From Anaerolineae bacterium (GTDB lineage: Bacteria; Chloroflexota; Anaerolineae; Aggregatilineales; UBA2796), in assembly GCA_019637615.1 (NCBI GenBank), contig JAHBVJ010000024.1, positions 1-64,000 on the forward strand: a stretch of DNA of 64,000 nt. Direction: 5' to 3'. The number at the start of each line of letters is the position of its first letter. Positions within the stretch are counted from its first letter, which is position 1. The notes under the pieces are model-generated. The model had not been told where the DNA came from. It did no database searches and worked only from the letters and a program-made list of their open reading frames with translations. Made by a program: the position numbers and the translations under genes. Of the stretch, positions 17,257 to 26,275 are shown in pieces.

Positions 17257-19406
17257 TCGTCTTCTCCAAGCAGCCAGCTATCGATCACGCCTTGATCGGG
17301 CGTTTCTTCGTCTGCCGTCAAGATGCCCTGAAACACGCGCAGCAGCAGCCCGCGCGCTTCAAAGCCGCTCTCGCCCAGATCGGTGATGCCGAGATAAATC
17401 TGCTGGCGACAGCGGCGCGTCAAGCCCATCACCACTTTATACAACAGATCGCGTTCGGCCTCTTCTTCCATCTCGTCCGTCCATACCACCTCGCGTGGAT
17501 AATCGCGCTTCAGCACGTAGGGATGCGTTAGCGGCTGCTCCAACCGCTCTGACCATGATCCATTGCCCACGTCCAGCCAGAATTGGTAATCCACCGCACG
17601 GTTGCGCATCAGGTACGTGAACGCGGGCGCGAGGAACACCGCTTCCGCCGCTTCTTCCTGCCAGTTCTGCACGAATAACGACGCGATCAAGCGCCGCTCG
17701 ATCAGGGTGATGTATTCGCGCCCCGCCGCCAGCCAATCGGTATTCTCTTCATCGCCGTACAGCGTGCGCCGGAACTGCTGTGCCGACTCGATCAACTGCG
17801 CCGTCACGCGCCCCGCGTCGAGGTTCACGTGGAAGCCATATCCCGGCTGTGACAGCACTTCCCCGAACAGGCGGCTGAAGAAGTGATCCAGCGGCACGGC
17901 TCCTTCGTTGAACTGCTCGTCGCGATACTCCACCAACCACTGCCGCAGCCGTTCGTAGCGCTCCCCGACCACATACGTCAGCCGTGTACGGATGTCATCG
18001 TTGATCTGCGCGAAGGTGCTCAGTTCGCCGCTGTTGGGACGGTACACGATGCTCGTCAGCAGCCGTGACCGCACCGGGTCGAGTCCATCGATGCTGTTGG
18101 TCAGCGCGTCCGCCACGTCAATCGCGGGCGGGCGCACTTCCCAATCGGGGTGTGCCAGCGCCGCTAATGTGAGCAGCGTCCGCGTGGCGGGTTCATCGCG
18201 CAGTGATCGCGATGGACGATGCGAAAACGCGGCGATCCCTCGCTTGCTCAGTTCATACGTCAGCGAAAATCGTAGTGAATCGTTCAAATACGGAGCCAGC
18301 ACCACGATCTCGCGCGGCGACACGCCCTTATTGTTCACCAAGTCCGCGATCTGGTCGGCTGTCCACGCGACCATCTGCGGATAGAAGCGGTGATACTGGA
18401 ACGTGAATGCCTTCAGCGGATCGGGCGCGTTGTCCGTCGCCTCTTTCGGCTCGAAGACTGGTCCCAACCGCCGCGAGAATGAGGAGCCGAGCGCGTCAAG
18501 TTCCGGTGTATTCACCTTCGACTCGCTGAATTGCACGCGCCGATCACACAGCTTGGCGAGGTCATAGGCCGAGTCAGGATCAGCGCCGAGGAAGATGCGG
18601 TAGCCCGCATCCGTGTCATACAGGATCACGCCGCCGCGCAGTCGTGGCAGCAGCCAGCGGATGAAGTCCTGCCCTGCCGGATTGATCTCCTCGATGTTGT
18701 CTGCCAGCAGAAAATCGAAACGCCGCGCGAACTGGCTGGCGAACTTCGGCTGCTTCTCGATGAAATGTTGGAACGTCTCCACCAGCAGCGAATAATCCAG
18801 CAGATTGTTAGCAAGACAGTGTTCGCGGAATTGTGTCGCCAGCAGTGCCGCCATGTCATACACGGGCGGACGGGTCGAATCGCGCTCCTCGCCCCATGCG
18901 CTTTTCAGCCGCGCGGCGACCTCATCGATGGGAAAGCGCAGCAGTGCCGCTTTGGTCAGGTTATCCAGCACCTGCGAGATGATGCGCGGCGGTGCGACGG
19001 CGAGGCTGGCGAATTGCCCCGCGTCAATCGCGTTGGAGGCGATCCGCGCCATGTAATACTGCGCCGCTTCGATGTTCAAAAAAGTCGGCTCTTTGCTCGG
19101 ATCAGCGAATCCCATCCCTTGTGCGATCACGGGCCAATACGTCTCGATGGCACGCCGCGCGATCCCCGCGATGGTCTGCACCTGCACCATCCCGCCGATG
19201 ATCGGGGACTCGTGGATCGCCAGTTGATACGGTCTGCCGAGCGTCACTTGTGGTACCATCACCAGCACCCGATCCGGCGCGATGCCTTGGTCGAGCAGGG
19301 ACAGCAGATATTGAATGGCGTACGTGGTTTTGCCTGTGCTTGCTGGCCCTTCGAGGAACAGCTTGGCGTCGAATCGGACGTCCTGTGGGGGACTGAATGT
19401 CACCAT
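17253..19406 (-). CDS. AddB-like helicase subunit
   Basis: About 717 residues from the ATG at 19406 (MVTFSPPQDVRFDAK), which has GGAG 9 bp upstream. Walker A is GPASTGKTTYA. The expected DExx box is replaced by LLADNIEEINPAG, and motif VI is weak (VMGLTRRCRQQIYLGI). This is how AddB-type partner subunits look: an ATP-binding SF1 fold with a degenerate second motif. No Cys cluster or PD-(D/E)xK nuclease can be seen at the C-terminus. The gene overlaps the downstream UvrD-like gene by 4 bp. I infer a repair helicase complex without the usual nuclease. Confidence 0.65.
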   Translation of the reverse strand: MVTFSPPQDVRFDAKLFLEGPASTGKTTYAIQYLLSLLDQGIAPDRVLVMVPQVTLGRPYQLAIHESPIIGGMVQVQTIAGIARRAIETYWPVIAQGMGFADPSKEPTFLNIEAAQYYMARIASNAIDAGQFASLAVAPPRIISQVLDNLTKAALLRFPIDEVAARLKSAWGEERDSTRPPVYDMAALLATQFREHCLANNLLDYSLLVETFQHFIEKQPKFASQFARRFDFLLADNIEEINPAGQDFIRWLLPRLRGGVILYDTDAGYRIFLGADPDSAYDLAKLCDRRVQFSESKVNTPELDALGSSFSRRLGPVFEPKEATDNAPDPLKAFTFQYHRFYPQMVAWTADQIADLVNNKGVSPREIVVLAPYLNDSLRFSLTYELSKRGIAAFSHRPSRSLRDEPATRTLLTLAALAHPDWEVRPPAIDVADALTNSIDGLDPVRSRLLTSIVYRPNSGELSTFAQINDDIRTRLTYVVGERYERLRQWLVEYRDEQFNEGAVPLDHFFSRLFGEVLSQPGYGFHVNLDAGRVTAQLIESAQQFRRTLYGDEENTDWLAAGREYITLIERRLIASLFVQNWQEEAAEAVFLAPAFTYLMRNRAVDYQFWLDVGNGSWSERLEQPLTHPYVLKRDYPREVVWTDEMEEEAERDLLYKVVMGLTRRCRQQIYLGITDLGESGFEARGLLLRVFQGILTADEETPDQGVIDSWLLGEDE

Positions 19407-19742
19407 GCACCCGCACTCCATGTGACTTTGAGGGATGTTAATTTTACCATAGAAAGCGCGTTCCAAGAAGGGGTAGTTTTGAGGAGAAAATGAGCAGACA
19501 ATAAGCATACATATTCGGCGGTCTTATCACAGACCTCGGCTCCTCGTCCAACTTGAATGCATCACACTTCACAGGGTTGAAAAATCTGCTCAACCCAAAG
19601 TGGGGCAATTTTCGTGCAAAACTCACCACTAACACTCAGAACACGGATATGCACACTATCGCCAGCTTGGTATAGACAAACTTTTCGAAAAACTCAATAT
19701 ACTTGAGGAACAATCCTTACTACCACAACGCGGACGGCGGCT
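19407..19742. other. Intergenic region without a recognised gene
   Basis: This divergent spacer holds no convincing frame. A small hairpin (GGGTTGA ... TCAACCC around 19574-19597) is visible. TATACT near 19700 could be a -10 box for the downstream glycosyltransferase, but no -35 matches well. Confidence 0.4.
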
Positions 19743-21005
19743 ATGCGAATCGTGATTCTGTCGATGGGCACACGGGGCGACGTTCAGCCCTATATCGCGC
19801 TCGGTCTCGGCTTTCAGCGTGCCGGACATCGCGTGCGCATCGCCGCGCCCGAAGCCTACGCGTCGTTCGTCACCTCGCATGGCCTCGACTTCGCGCCGCT
19901 GGCAGGCGATCCTACCCAGTTCATCCGCAGTTTGGTTGATGAAGCTGGGCATAATCCGCTGCGTGTGCTGCGCGTGATGCTGGACTTCGGGCTGCCGATC
20001 GGTGTCGAGGTCATGCAGCGCTCATGGGCGGCCTGTCAGGATGCCGATGTTGTCCTCAGTTCGTTCCTCATGGTCTACGCGGGGCACACCATCGCGCATC
20101 AGCGTAACTTGCCGCATTTCTCGGCGCAGATGTTTCCCGTTTTCACGCCGACGAGTGCCTTTCCTAGTCCCGCCTTTCCCATCAAAGCGTGGGGCGCGGC
20201 CTATAATCGCCTGACTCACGCCGTCCTCACGCTGTTCTATCGCTACGGCAACGAGTTCGGCTACCGCCTGATCAAAAAGCGTCTGCAAGGGCTACCCAGC
20301 ACACTTAACTGGCCTTTTTCGGCGTCGGTCAACCCGCCCACGCCGACGCTCTACGGGTTCAGCCCGCTCATCATCCCGCCACCGCCAGATTGGAGCGCCG
20401 CCGTTCATGTGATGGGCTATTGGTTCCTCGATTCTAATGACGGCTGGCAACCGCCCGATGCGTTAGTCCATTTCCTCGACGCGGGCGCGCCGCCCGTCTA
20501 CATCGGATTCGGCAGCATGGTCACCCGCGACGCCGACAAATTAACGCGGATCGTGGTCGAAGCATTGGCGAAAAGTGGGCAGCGGGCAGTGCTGGCGGGA
20601 GGTTGGGGCGTGCTGAGCGCTGATCAACTCCCTGAATCCATCTGCCACCTCGACAGCGCCCCGCATGATTGGCTGTTCCCGCGTATGGCAGCCGTCATCC
20701 ATCATGGCGGCGCGGGCACGACGGGCGCGGCGTTACGGGCAAGTGTCCCACAGCTCATAGTACCCTTCGCGGCGGATCAACCCTTCTGGGGGAATCGCGT
20801 TCATCGGCTAGGCGTCGGCGTGCCGCCCATTCTGAGCAAACAGCTCACCGTCGATTCGCTCACCAATGCCATTCATAGCCTTGTCAGCGATGGGTCGCTC
20901 CGCCAGCGAGCCAGCCAACTTGGGGTTCACATCCGCGCCGAAGATGGTGTCGCCAACGCCGTGCGGATCGTGGAACAAACCGTCGCTCAGTATCGAGGTG
21001 CCTGA
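19743..21005 (+). CDS. GT1-family glycosyltransferase (sterol/MGT glucosyltransferase-like)
   Basis: The 420-residue protein has the GT-B fold of family 1. The N-terminus reads MRIVILSMGTRGDVQPYIALG, a hallmark of UDP-glucose:sterol and macrolide-type transferases. The C-terminal donor site is HHGGAGTTGAALRASVPQLI followed by PFAADQPFWGNRV, with the PSPG-like His-Gly-Gly. It transfers a sugar from a nucleotide donor to a hydrophobic acceptor; the acceptor is unknown. It stands alone, convergent with the MBL hydrolase gene. Confidence 0.88.
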   Translation: MRIVILSMGTRGDVQPYIALGLGFQRAGHRVRIAAPEAYASFVTSHGLDFAPLAGDPTQFIRSLVDEAGHNPLRVLRVMLDFGLPIGVEVMQRSWAACQDADVVLSSFLMVYAGHTIAHQRNLPHFSAQMFPVFTPTSAFPSPAFPIKAWGAAYNRLTHAVLTLFYRYGNEFGYRLIKKRLQGLPSTLNWPFSASVNPPTPTLYGFSPLIIPPPPDWSAAVHVMGYWFLDSNDGWQPPDALVHFLDAGAPPVYIGFGSMVTRDADKLTRIVVEALAKSGQRAVLAGGWGVLSADQLPESICHLDSAPHDWLFPRMAAVIHHGGAGTTGAALRASVPQLIVPFAADQPFWGNRVHRLGVGVPPILSKQLTVDSLTNAIHSLVSDGSLRQRASQLGVHIRAEDGVANAVRIVEQTVAQYRGA

Positions 21006-21043
21006 AACCAAAATTACGCGGCCAACCACCCTGATATTGTGTT

Positions 21044-21083
21044 GGGACTTCGTTCTCTAAGCCTGACGTTTCAACGTCGGGCG
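21044..21083 (+). repeat. Structured repeat, copy 2, downstream of the glycosyltransferase
   Basis: GGGACTTCGTTCTCTAA precedes a hairpin with arms GCCTGACGTT and AACGTCGGGC. Compared with the copy at 10975, the flank is conserved while the distal stem pairs have changed on both sides, so the base pairing is kept. Confidence 0.7.
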
Positions 21084-21110
21084 GCGCTGCCGACACGATC
21101 TTAACCCGCA

Positions 21111-21138
21111 TCAGGGGCAGTCTGTGCGCCGCCCCTGA
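21111..21138 (-). terminator. Hairpin after the MBL hydrolase gene
   Basis: TCAGGGGC (21111-21118) pairs with GCCCCTGA (21131-21138) over a 12-nt loop. It lies 13 bp past the stop of the minus-strand gene. Confidence 0.5.
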
Positions 21139-21151
21139 CTCCTAACGCAAG

Positions 21152-22099
21152 TTACATCGCGGGGATGAAGCGGAATCCGTTGCCGTCCTTGACGACGAAG
21201 CCCGTGCCGGGGAACGGAAAGTGATACGCCAACATGCGGATGCCTTTATCCGCGATTTCTCCGAACAAGCGTTGGCGCGTTTCCACCGCCTGCACTTTGT
21301 CGGCGTCGAACTGCACATGCCATTCGGGATGCGCCATCGTGACCACGTTATTCAGCGCCGAGTCCACCGACAGCACCAGCGATTGCCCGCCGGACGACAG
21401 CGTAAACGCCATGTGACCGGGCGTGTGACCATACGCCGCCATCGCCAGCATACCGGGCAGCACTTCCGCCTCGGCTTTGTAGATGGTCAACTGATCAGCG
21501 TCGCCCGCCGTTTTGAGCAGCGTGCGGTTCGCCGTGATGCCAGCATTTTCCGCCGCTTTTTCTACTGTGTCCTTTTCCACGGCGGGATAGTAATACATCG
21601 CCTTGGGGAACGTCAGCTTGCCATCCGTCAGCGCCGCGCCGATGTGATCGCCGTGCTGGTGCGAGATCACCACGTCCGTGATCGCGTCCGCCTGAATGCC
21701 CAACGCCGCTAGGGTAGTCAGCAAACTGCCCGCCGCCACCCCCAAGCCCGTATCCACAAGGATCAGGCGCTGTCCGGACTTGATCAACGTCACGTTGAAG
21801 GTATTGTTGAGCGATGCGGGCAGATTATTTTCTTTCAGCAGTTGAACGATTGCCCCTTCGGGCGCGGTCACGCCCAGAATCGCCGGATCGAGCGGGCGGA
21901 CGCCATCGCGAATGATGGTAACTTCCAGCTCACCAATCGGCAGCGTAAAAAAGCCGAGCGGTTTCGGCGCTGCCGCGTCCCCTTGGGCGAGGGCAGGCAT
22001 CGGCAGCCCCGCCAGCGCGCTGCCAGCCACCGCGCCAGCAACTCCCGTGCCCATCAAGCGTAGCATCTCACGACGTGATAGCGAATTGAACGTTTTCAT
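21152..22099 (-). CDS. Exported MBL-fold metallo-hydrolase
   Basis: The 315-residue protein starts with a Tat-like signal: SRREMLRLMG, then an Ala/Gly-rich hydrophobic stretch ending MPALAQ (about residue 39). The metal site HQHGDH at 147-152 is preceded by LVDTGLG and followed by GHTPGHMAF and SVDSALNN. That is the metallo-beta-lactamase fold of the lactonase/hydrolase type. It should act outside the cytoplasmic membrane with two metal ions. The substrate is unknown. A palindrome (22141-22155) lies upstream of the start. Confidence 0.85.
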   Translation of the reverse strand: MKTFNSLSRREMLRLMGTGVAGAVAGSALAGLPMPALAQGDAAAPKPLGFFTLPIGELEVTIIRDGVRPLDPAILGVTAPEGAIVQLLKENNLPASLNNTFNVTLIKSGQRLILVDTGLGVAAGSLLTTLAALGIQADAITDVVISHQHGDHIGAALTDGKLTFPKAMYYYPAVEKDTVEKAAENAGITANRTLLKTAGDADQLTIYKAEAEVLPGMLAMAAYGHTPGHMAFTLSSGGQSLVLSVDSALNNVVTMAHPEWHVQFDADKVQAVETRQRLFGEIADKGIRMLAYHFPFPGTGFVVKDGNGFRFIPAM

Positions 22100-22140
22100 A
22101 GCTTCTTCTCCCCAAAAATAACCATATTCCGCTAAATTCC

Positions 22141-22155
22141 TGTCTCATTGAGACA
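22141..22155. promoter_or_regulatory. Palindrome upstream of the MBL hydrolase gene
   Basis: TGTCTC-ATT-GAGACA is a perfect dyad 42 bp before the start codon. A further TGAGAC word occurs nearby at about 22200. It could be a repressor operator; no regulator gene is adjacent. Confidence 0.4.
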
Positions 22156-22279
22156 CTCCGATTGTCGCAAACTAACTTTTATAATTGGTTTAATGAGAAA
22201 TGAGACGTAAATTAGTATCGACGGTACACACTTAGGTGTGGCACCTGTACACCGACGCACGTTTGCATCCATTCGGTAA

Positions 22280-22450
22280 CGGCTGGCAATTTATGGATTA
22301 GCGCCTGAAAGCGTTAAAATCAATCCTGACGAACTAGACGAATATTTACGCGTCAGCCATTTACTCAAAGTGCTCAAGGGCAAAGTACGCCTCAAAACTT
22401 TCAATCAAGCATCATGCAGAAACGCTCGCAATATGTTGCCTGCACACTAA
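22280..22450 (+). other. Short open frame, probably a gene remnant
   Basis: The spacer upstream of the mutarotase gene (22100-22492) contains a 56-codon open frame without a good start. It reads LAIYGLAPESVKINPDELD and EYLRVSHLLKVLKGKVRL, a protein-like composition. It has no ribosome site and no recognised relatives, so I take it as a gene fragment. Confidence 0.3.
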
Positions 22451-22492
22451 ATGGGGAACCTATCCCTGTCCACAGGAGTCAATTCACACTTC

Positions 22493-23476
22493 ATGAATAA
22501 CCCAAGCATAGTTTTCGAGTCGGAGTGGTTAGGCCAGCCAGCCTACACATTGGAAACGCCTGCCCTCCGCTTAGTTACCACCCCGACCATCGGCGCGAAG
22601 ATCGTCTCGATCTTTGACAAGCAGGCCAAGCACGAATGGCTTATCCCGCCGCCGGGACGCCCCTTCCAGCCGCTCGAATACGGGGCGGTGTTCGTCAAGC
22701 AAGACATGAGTGGTTGGGACGAAATGATGCCCACCATCGATGCCTGTGAATATCCAATCGCGGGCGCGTTCAGCGGCGCGCATCTGCCCGATCACGGCGA
22801 GGTCTGGGCACTGCCGTGGACGGTCACCGGCGTCCAGCACGATTCGCTGAGTCTGGCGGTGGATGGGCGCGCCTTGCCCTATCACTTCACCCGCACTATC
22901 CGCGTTCTCGACGCCAACACGCTGCGCTTTGCTTATGAAGTGAGCAACACTGCCAATGAAACCATCGTGGTACTGTGGGCAGCGCATCCGCAGTTCAAAG
23001 TCGATTCCGATACACGTGTTGTGCTGCCGACCAACGTCAAAACCGTCCGCAACATCCTCACCCTCGATGCGTGGGGCGCGGTCGGGACGCCGCACGACTG
23101 GCCTACCGCCCACACCATGCAAGGCGAGCCGTTCGATCTAGACCGTGTGCGGGATGCCACCCATCACAGCCACCGCAAGTTCTACTTGCCACCTGACCAA
23201 CCCGCTGCATGGGCAGGCTTGCTGCAAGAAACGGCTGGACAGTGGTTACGCTTATCATGGAATCCCGATCAGGTGCCGTATTTGGGGTTGTGGTTCGATG
23301 AAGGCAGCGTCAGCCCACTCGCGACGATGGCCTTTGAGCCAGCGACGGGCTATTACGACAAACTGCCGCGTGCGTGGGAAAATCAACGTTTGACGCGCTT
23401 ACCGCCCAACGCGACCTTCGAGTGGCACCTCGATATTCAGATCGGCACGGGCGCGCAAACGCTCGGCAATCCTTAA
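22493..23476 (+). CDS. Galactose mutarotase-like (aldose 1-epimerase superfamily) protein
   Basis: About 327 residues with the beta-sandwich pattern of the galactose mutarotase-like fold: LRLVTTPTIGAKIVSIFDKQ near the N-terminus, LPDHGEVWALPW in the middle, and AAHPQFKVD. The usual catalytic His/Glu pair cannot be assigned by eye, so it may bind rather than convert a sugar. I choose the ATG at 22493 (MNNPSIVFES), since CAGGAG lies upstream and the 14 earlier residues look non-conserved. The 3' end touches the convergent methyltransferase gene. Confidence 0.7.
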   Translation: MNNPSIVFESEWLGQPAYTLETPALRLVTTPTIGAKIVSIFDKQAKHEWLIPPPGRPFQPLEYGAVFVKQDMSGWDEMMPTIDACEYPIAGAFSGAHLPDHGEVWALPWTVTGVQHDSLSLAVDGRALPYHFTRTIRVLDANTLRFAYEVSNTANETIVVLWAAHPQFKVDSDTRVVLPTNVKTVRNILTLDAWGAVGTPHDWPTAHTMQGEPFDLDRVRDATHHSHRKFYLPPDQPAAWAGLLQETAGQWLRLSWNPDQVPYLGLWFDEGSVSPLATMAFEPATGYYDKLPRAWENQRLTRLPPNATFEWHLDIQIGTGAQTLGNP

Positions 23477-24138
23477 CCGTCGCCGCGCGGCTTTTCCGCG
23501 ATCACCACCTGCGCCATGCTGCGGTAGCACGGCTCGATCAGCGTGGTCAGGGTGAATCCCGCCGCCGTGAAGCGTTCCATAATGTACTCAGGCCACATGC
23601 CGCGCTGTCCGGTGGCCTTGTACGCCAATTCCACGCCTTGTTCGATCACGCCGCGCCCCGTCAGCGCGCCGCTCGGCACGAATACCAACCGCGCGCCCGG
23701 TTTCAGCACGCGGTAAATTTCGTGAATCGTGGCGGGGTCAACGATGAATTCGGTCGGGAAGGTCGAAACCACCGCGTCGAACGTCGTGTCGGGGAACGGC
23801 AGCGCTTGCGCCTGCCCGCGTACCAACTGCGGTAGTAAATTGTGTTTCAGCAGCTTTCGGCGAGCGATTGCGCCCATATAAGCGCTCAGATCAAGCCCGA
23901 TCATCCGATAGCCCATCTGGCGCAGATCGATGTGCAAATTGGCCGTGCCATGCGCCAGTTCAAGGATCAAACTGCCCGTCGGTGCGTTCAAATGCGGGAT
24001 CGCCGCCTGCTGCCAGCGTCGCCACTCGCCAAGGCTGACGATCCAGCTTACGGCATCATAGGTAAAGGCCAGCTCGTTATATAGCAGTCGGAAACCGAAC
24101 CGCAGCAGGGCGATGTATGCTCGCGTCAGATGATCCAT
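23473..24138 (-). CDS. Class I SAM-dependent methyltransferase
   Basis: Methyltransf_11-type protein of about 221 residues. Motif I is LILELAHGTANLHIDL, with GLDLSAYMGAIARRK for the ribose-binding acid, then ALPFPDTTFDAVVSTFPTEF and EIYRVLKPGARLVFV. The start is MDHLTRAYIALLRFG (24138); its first 13 bp overlap the menA stop. Sitting directly behind menA, it may be the demethylmenaquinone methyltransferase (MenG/UbiE role), although the typical UbiE signatures are not clear. This is inference from context. Confidence 0.75.
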   Translation of the reverse strand: MDHLTRAYIALLRFGFRLLYNELAFTYDAVSWIVSLGEWRRWQQAAIPHLNAPTGSLILELAHGTANLHIDLRQMGYRMIGLDLSAYMGAIARRKLLKHNLLPQLVRGQAQALPFPDTTFDAVVSTFPTEFIVDPATIHEIYRVLKPGARLVFVPSGALTGRGVIEQGVELAYKATGQRGMWPEYIMERFTAAGFTLTTLIEPCYRSMAQVVIAEKPRGDG

Positions 24139-25079
24139 GCTTGGTTGCTCAACCATCTGACTAGCACGAAGGCTAACCAGCCCGCCGCCAAGGCCAAGCC
24201 GAAATGCCAGTGCAACTGAGCGGTCATGCCCTGTGCGCGGTGCAACACTTTGGGATCATCGGTGGTGGTCGCCAACTTGACTAACGTTTGCGCTTCTGGC
24301 AGGGTGATCAGCACCAACGCCGCATGGATCGGCAGTTGACTCAGGGCGATCAGAAATGCACAGCTTATGTATGCGCCGTAGATCAGGAATTTGAATTCTT
24401 TGCGCGCCCCTTCCATTCCGAACCGTACTGCCAGCGTTCTTTTGTTAGCGGCGCGATCAGCGTCAATATCTCGCATATTGTTAGCGTGTAAAATGGCGGC
24501 GACCGTGAATGCAATTGGGAGACCGGACAGCAGTGCGGTGATGTTGATGAACCCCGTCACGGCGTAGAATGTGCCAAAGGTCATCAGCGGCCCCATCGCG
24601 ATGAACACCGCGATCTCACCAAGGCCGAGGTAGGCCAGCGGCAACGGACCAGCCGTATACAAAACCACTACCAGCACGCCGAACATGCCGATCCACAGCA
24701 GCACGGGGCCACTGAGTACGACTAGCAGCAGCCCGATCAGCGCCCCGCCGACCACTGTAACAATAGCGCCGAGCAAAACCTGCTGCTTGGTGAGATGCCC
24801 TTTGCTTAACACCATGCCCATACCATCGACTTTATGCGTATCGGTGCCGCGCGTGAAGTCCACATACTCATTGATGAAGTTCGAGCCGATTTGCAACAGC
24901 AGCGCCCCAATCAGTGCTAGCAGAAAGCGTATTGGCTCGAAGCGGTTCGCAGCAACGGTCACTGCGCCGCCGACGAACAAAGCAGCGTAGGTGGCGGGGA
25001 GACTACGCGGGCGGGCGGCCTGATACCACGGGCGGAGTCCAACGGGCAGGAGATCAACCAGATTCATGCGTAATTCCAT
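24126..25079 (-). CDS. menA: 1,4-dihydroxy-2-naphthoate polyprenyltransferase
   Basis: MenA attaches the isoprenoid tail in menaquinone synthesis. The 317-residue membrane protein has about eight helices. Motifs are ARPRSLPATYAALF, the Asp-rich prenyl-diphosphate site NFINEYVDFTRGTD, and the second Asp site NNMRDIDADRAANKRTLAVR. The start may be the ATG at 25079 or at 25067; neither has a strong ribosome site. It lies 9 bp after the glycosyltransferase gene and overlaps the methyltransferase, so the three are likely co-transcribed. Confidence 0.9.
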   Translation of the reverse strand: MELRMNLVDLLPVGLRPWYQAARPRSLPATYAALFVGGAVTVAANRFEPIRFLLALIGALLLQIGSNFINEYVDFTRGTDTHKVDGMGMVLSKGHLTKQQVLLGAIVTVVGGALIGLLLVVLSGPVLLWIGMFGVLVVVLYTAGPLPLAYLGLGEIAVFIAMGPLMTFGTFYAVTGFINITALLSGLPIAFTVAAILHANNMRDIDADRAANKRTLAVRFGMEGARKEFKFLIYGAYISCAFLIALSQLPIHAALVLITLPEAQTLVKLATTTDDPKVLHRAQGMTAQLHWHFGLALAAGWLAFVLVRWLSNQAWII

Positions 25080-25088
25080 TCCGATTCG

Positions 25089-26168
25089 TTAGCGTGTGGA
25101 ATAAATTGTAGCTTCATACAACGTCATCAGGGAATCCTGCCGTTTTTCCGGCGAGAACATCTCCACCGCCCGCGCTTTAGCATGTCTGCCGAGCCGCGCG
25201 GCGAATTCCGGCTGGGTAAGCAACCGCGTGCATTGCAGCGATAGGTCGCGTACATCGTCCGGCGTCACCAGCAGCCCCGTGACCGTCGTATCCACGATCT
25301 CGATCACCCCGCCGATGCGCGCCGCGACGGCTGGCTTACCGCACAGTGCCGCCAAGGCCAGCGCCGCGATCCAGCCTTCACGATGTGGATGCGCGACGAT
25401 CACGTCGCTGAGTGACACGTAAGGCACCAAGCTAGGCGGATCGACCACCCAGCGGATAGGGGCGGCGGGGCGCGTGCGCGTCATTTTGCGCTGCCATTCC
25501 ACGAGGATCGCGTGGGTGCCCGCGAATACGAACGTCACATCGGGGACGCGCTGCGTCAGGCGTGGCACGGCTTCGAAAATGATGTCGTAGCCATCGTCCG
25601 GTTCTTCCGGCGTGATCACGGTGATCAACGGCCCCTGTGGCAGTTCATACGTCTCGCGATCATACGTCTCGTCGGGCGGGATCTCCTGTGGCGGGTACAC
25701 GATATCGATCCGTTCGCGGGTGAAATTGGTGAGCAGCCATAACTGACGCTTGGTAACTTCGGTCGGGACGAGGATGCGCGTGACGATCCGCCGCATCGCC
25801 ACCCAGTACCAGCGGAACAGTGTCCACGGCAGCCAAGACTCTTTACGTCGCCCCTCAACCTTGTACACACTGACCAGCAATGGCAATTCCGCCACCAGCG
25901 CCGCGCCTGCCGCAACTGGCAGTGCTGCAAGATCAAGACAATGGATCAATTCGATTTCCAGATAGCTGACTAGTCTCCGTAGTCGCATCAAGGCCGCCAG
26001 ATCGAAGCGCGAACGTGCATTGAGCGCGTACTGCGCTAACGGCGATGTACCGCGCAGGGAGCACACCTCGATCTGGATGCGCCCTGAATCCATCGTTTGC
26101 TGAATGAAAGCCAGATCGCGTTGAACGGATGGCGGTGTGGGACGATCGATCAAGACTAGAATACGCAC
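25089..26168 (-). CDS. GT4-family glycosyltransferase
   Basis: The 359-residue protein has the GT-B two-domain layout. The N-terminus is MRILVLIDRPTPPS. The donor domain reads VTFVFAGTHAILVEW, LSDVIVAHPHREGWIAALALAA, GKPAVAARIGGVIEIVD and TGLLVTPDDV. The EGW stretch stands where the usual EGFGL motif sits. No membrane segment is seen. It heads the menA-methyltransferase operon, but its acceptor is unknown. Confidence 0.8.
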   Translation of the reverse strand: MRILVLIDRPTPPSVQRDLAFIQQTMDSGRIQIEVCSLRGTSPLAQYALNARSRFDLAALMRLRRLVSYLEIELIHCLDLAALPVAAGAALVAELPLLVSVYKVEGRRKESWLPWTLFRWYWVAMRRIVTRILVPTEVTKRQLWLLTNFTRERIDIVYPPQEIPPDETYDRETYELPQGPLITVITPEEPDDGYDIIFEAVPRLTQRVPDVTFVFAGTHAILVEWQRKMTRTRPAAPIRWVVDPPSLVPYVSLSDVIVAHPHREGWIAALALAALCGKPAVAARIGGVIEIVDTTVTGLLVTPDDVRDLSLQCTRLLTQPEFAARLGRHAKARAVEMFSPEKRQDSLMTLYEATIYSTR

Positions 26169-26182
26169 AATGACACCTCAAT

Positions 26183-26262
26183 GAGAGCAGCCGTATGGCG
26201 TATTCACAGTCTACCACGCCTTACGCCATCTGGGAGGGGACCCCTGCCGTTAGGCTGCTCTC
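26183..26262. terminator. Long-spaced inverted repeat between two minus-strand genes
   Basis: GAGAGCAGCC (26183-26192) and GGCTGCTCTC (26253-26262) are perfectly complementary over 10 bp with a 60-bp loop. It lies just after the PLD gene and may be part of its transcript end. Confidence 0.4.
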
Positions 26263-26275
26263 GCCACCAGCATCA

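Noticed and set aside
18531..19493. 320-codon plus-strand frame opposite the AddB-like gene
   Set aside because: Shadow frame; low-complexity composition and no start signal, while the opposite frame has clear helicase motifs.
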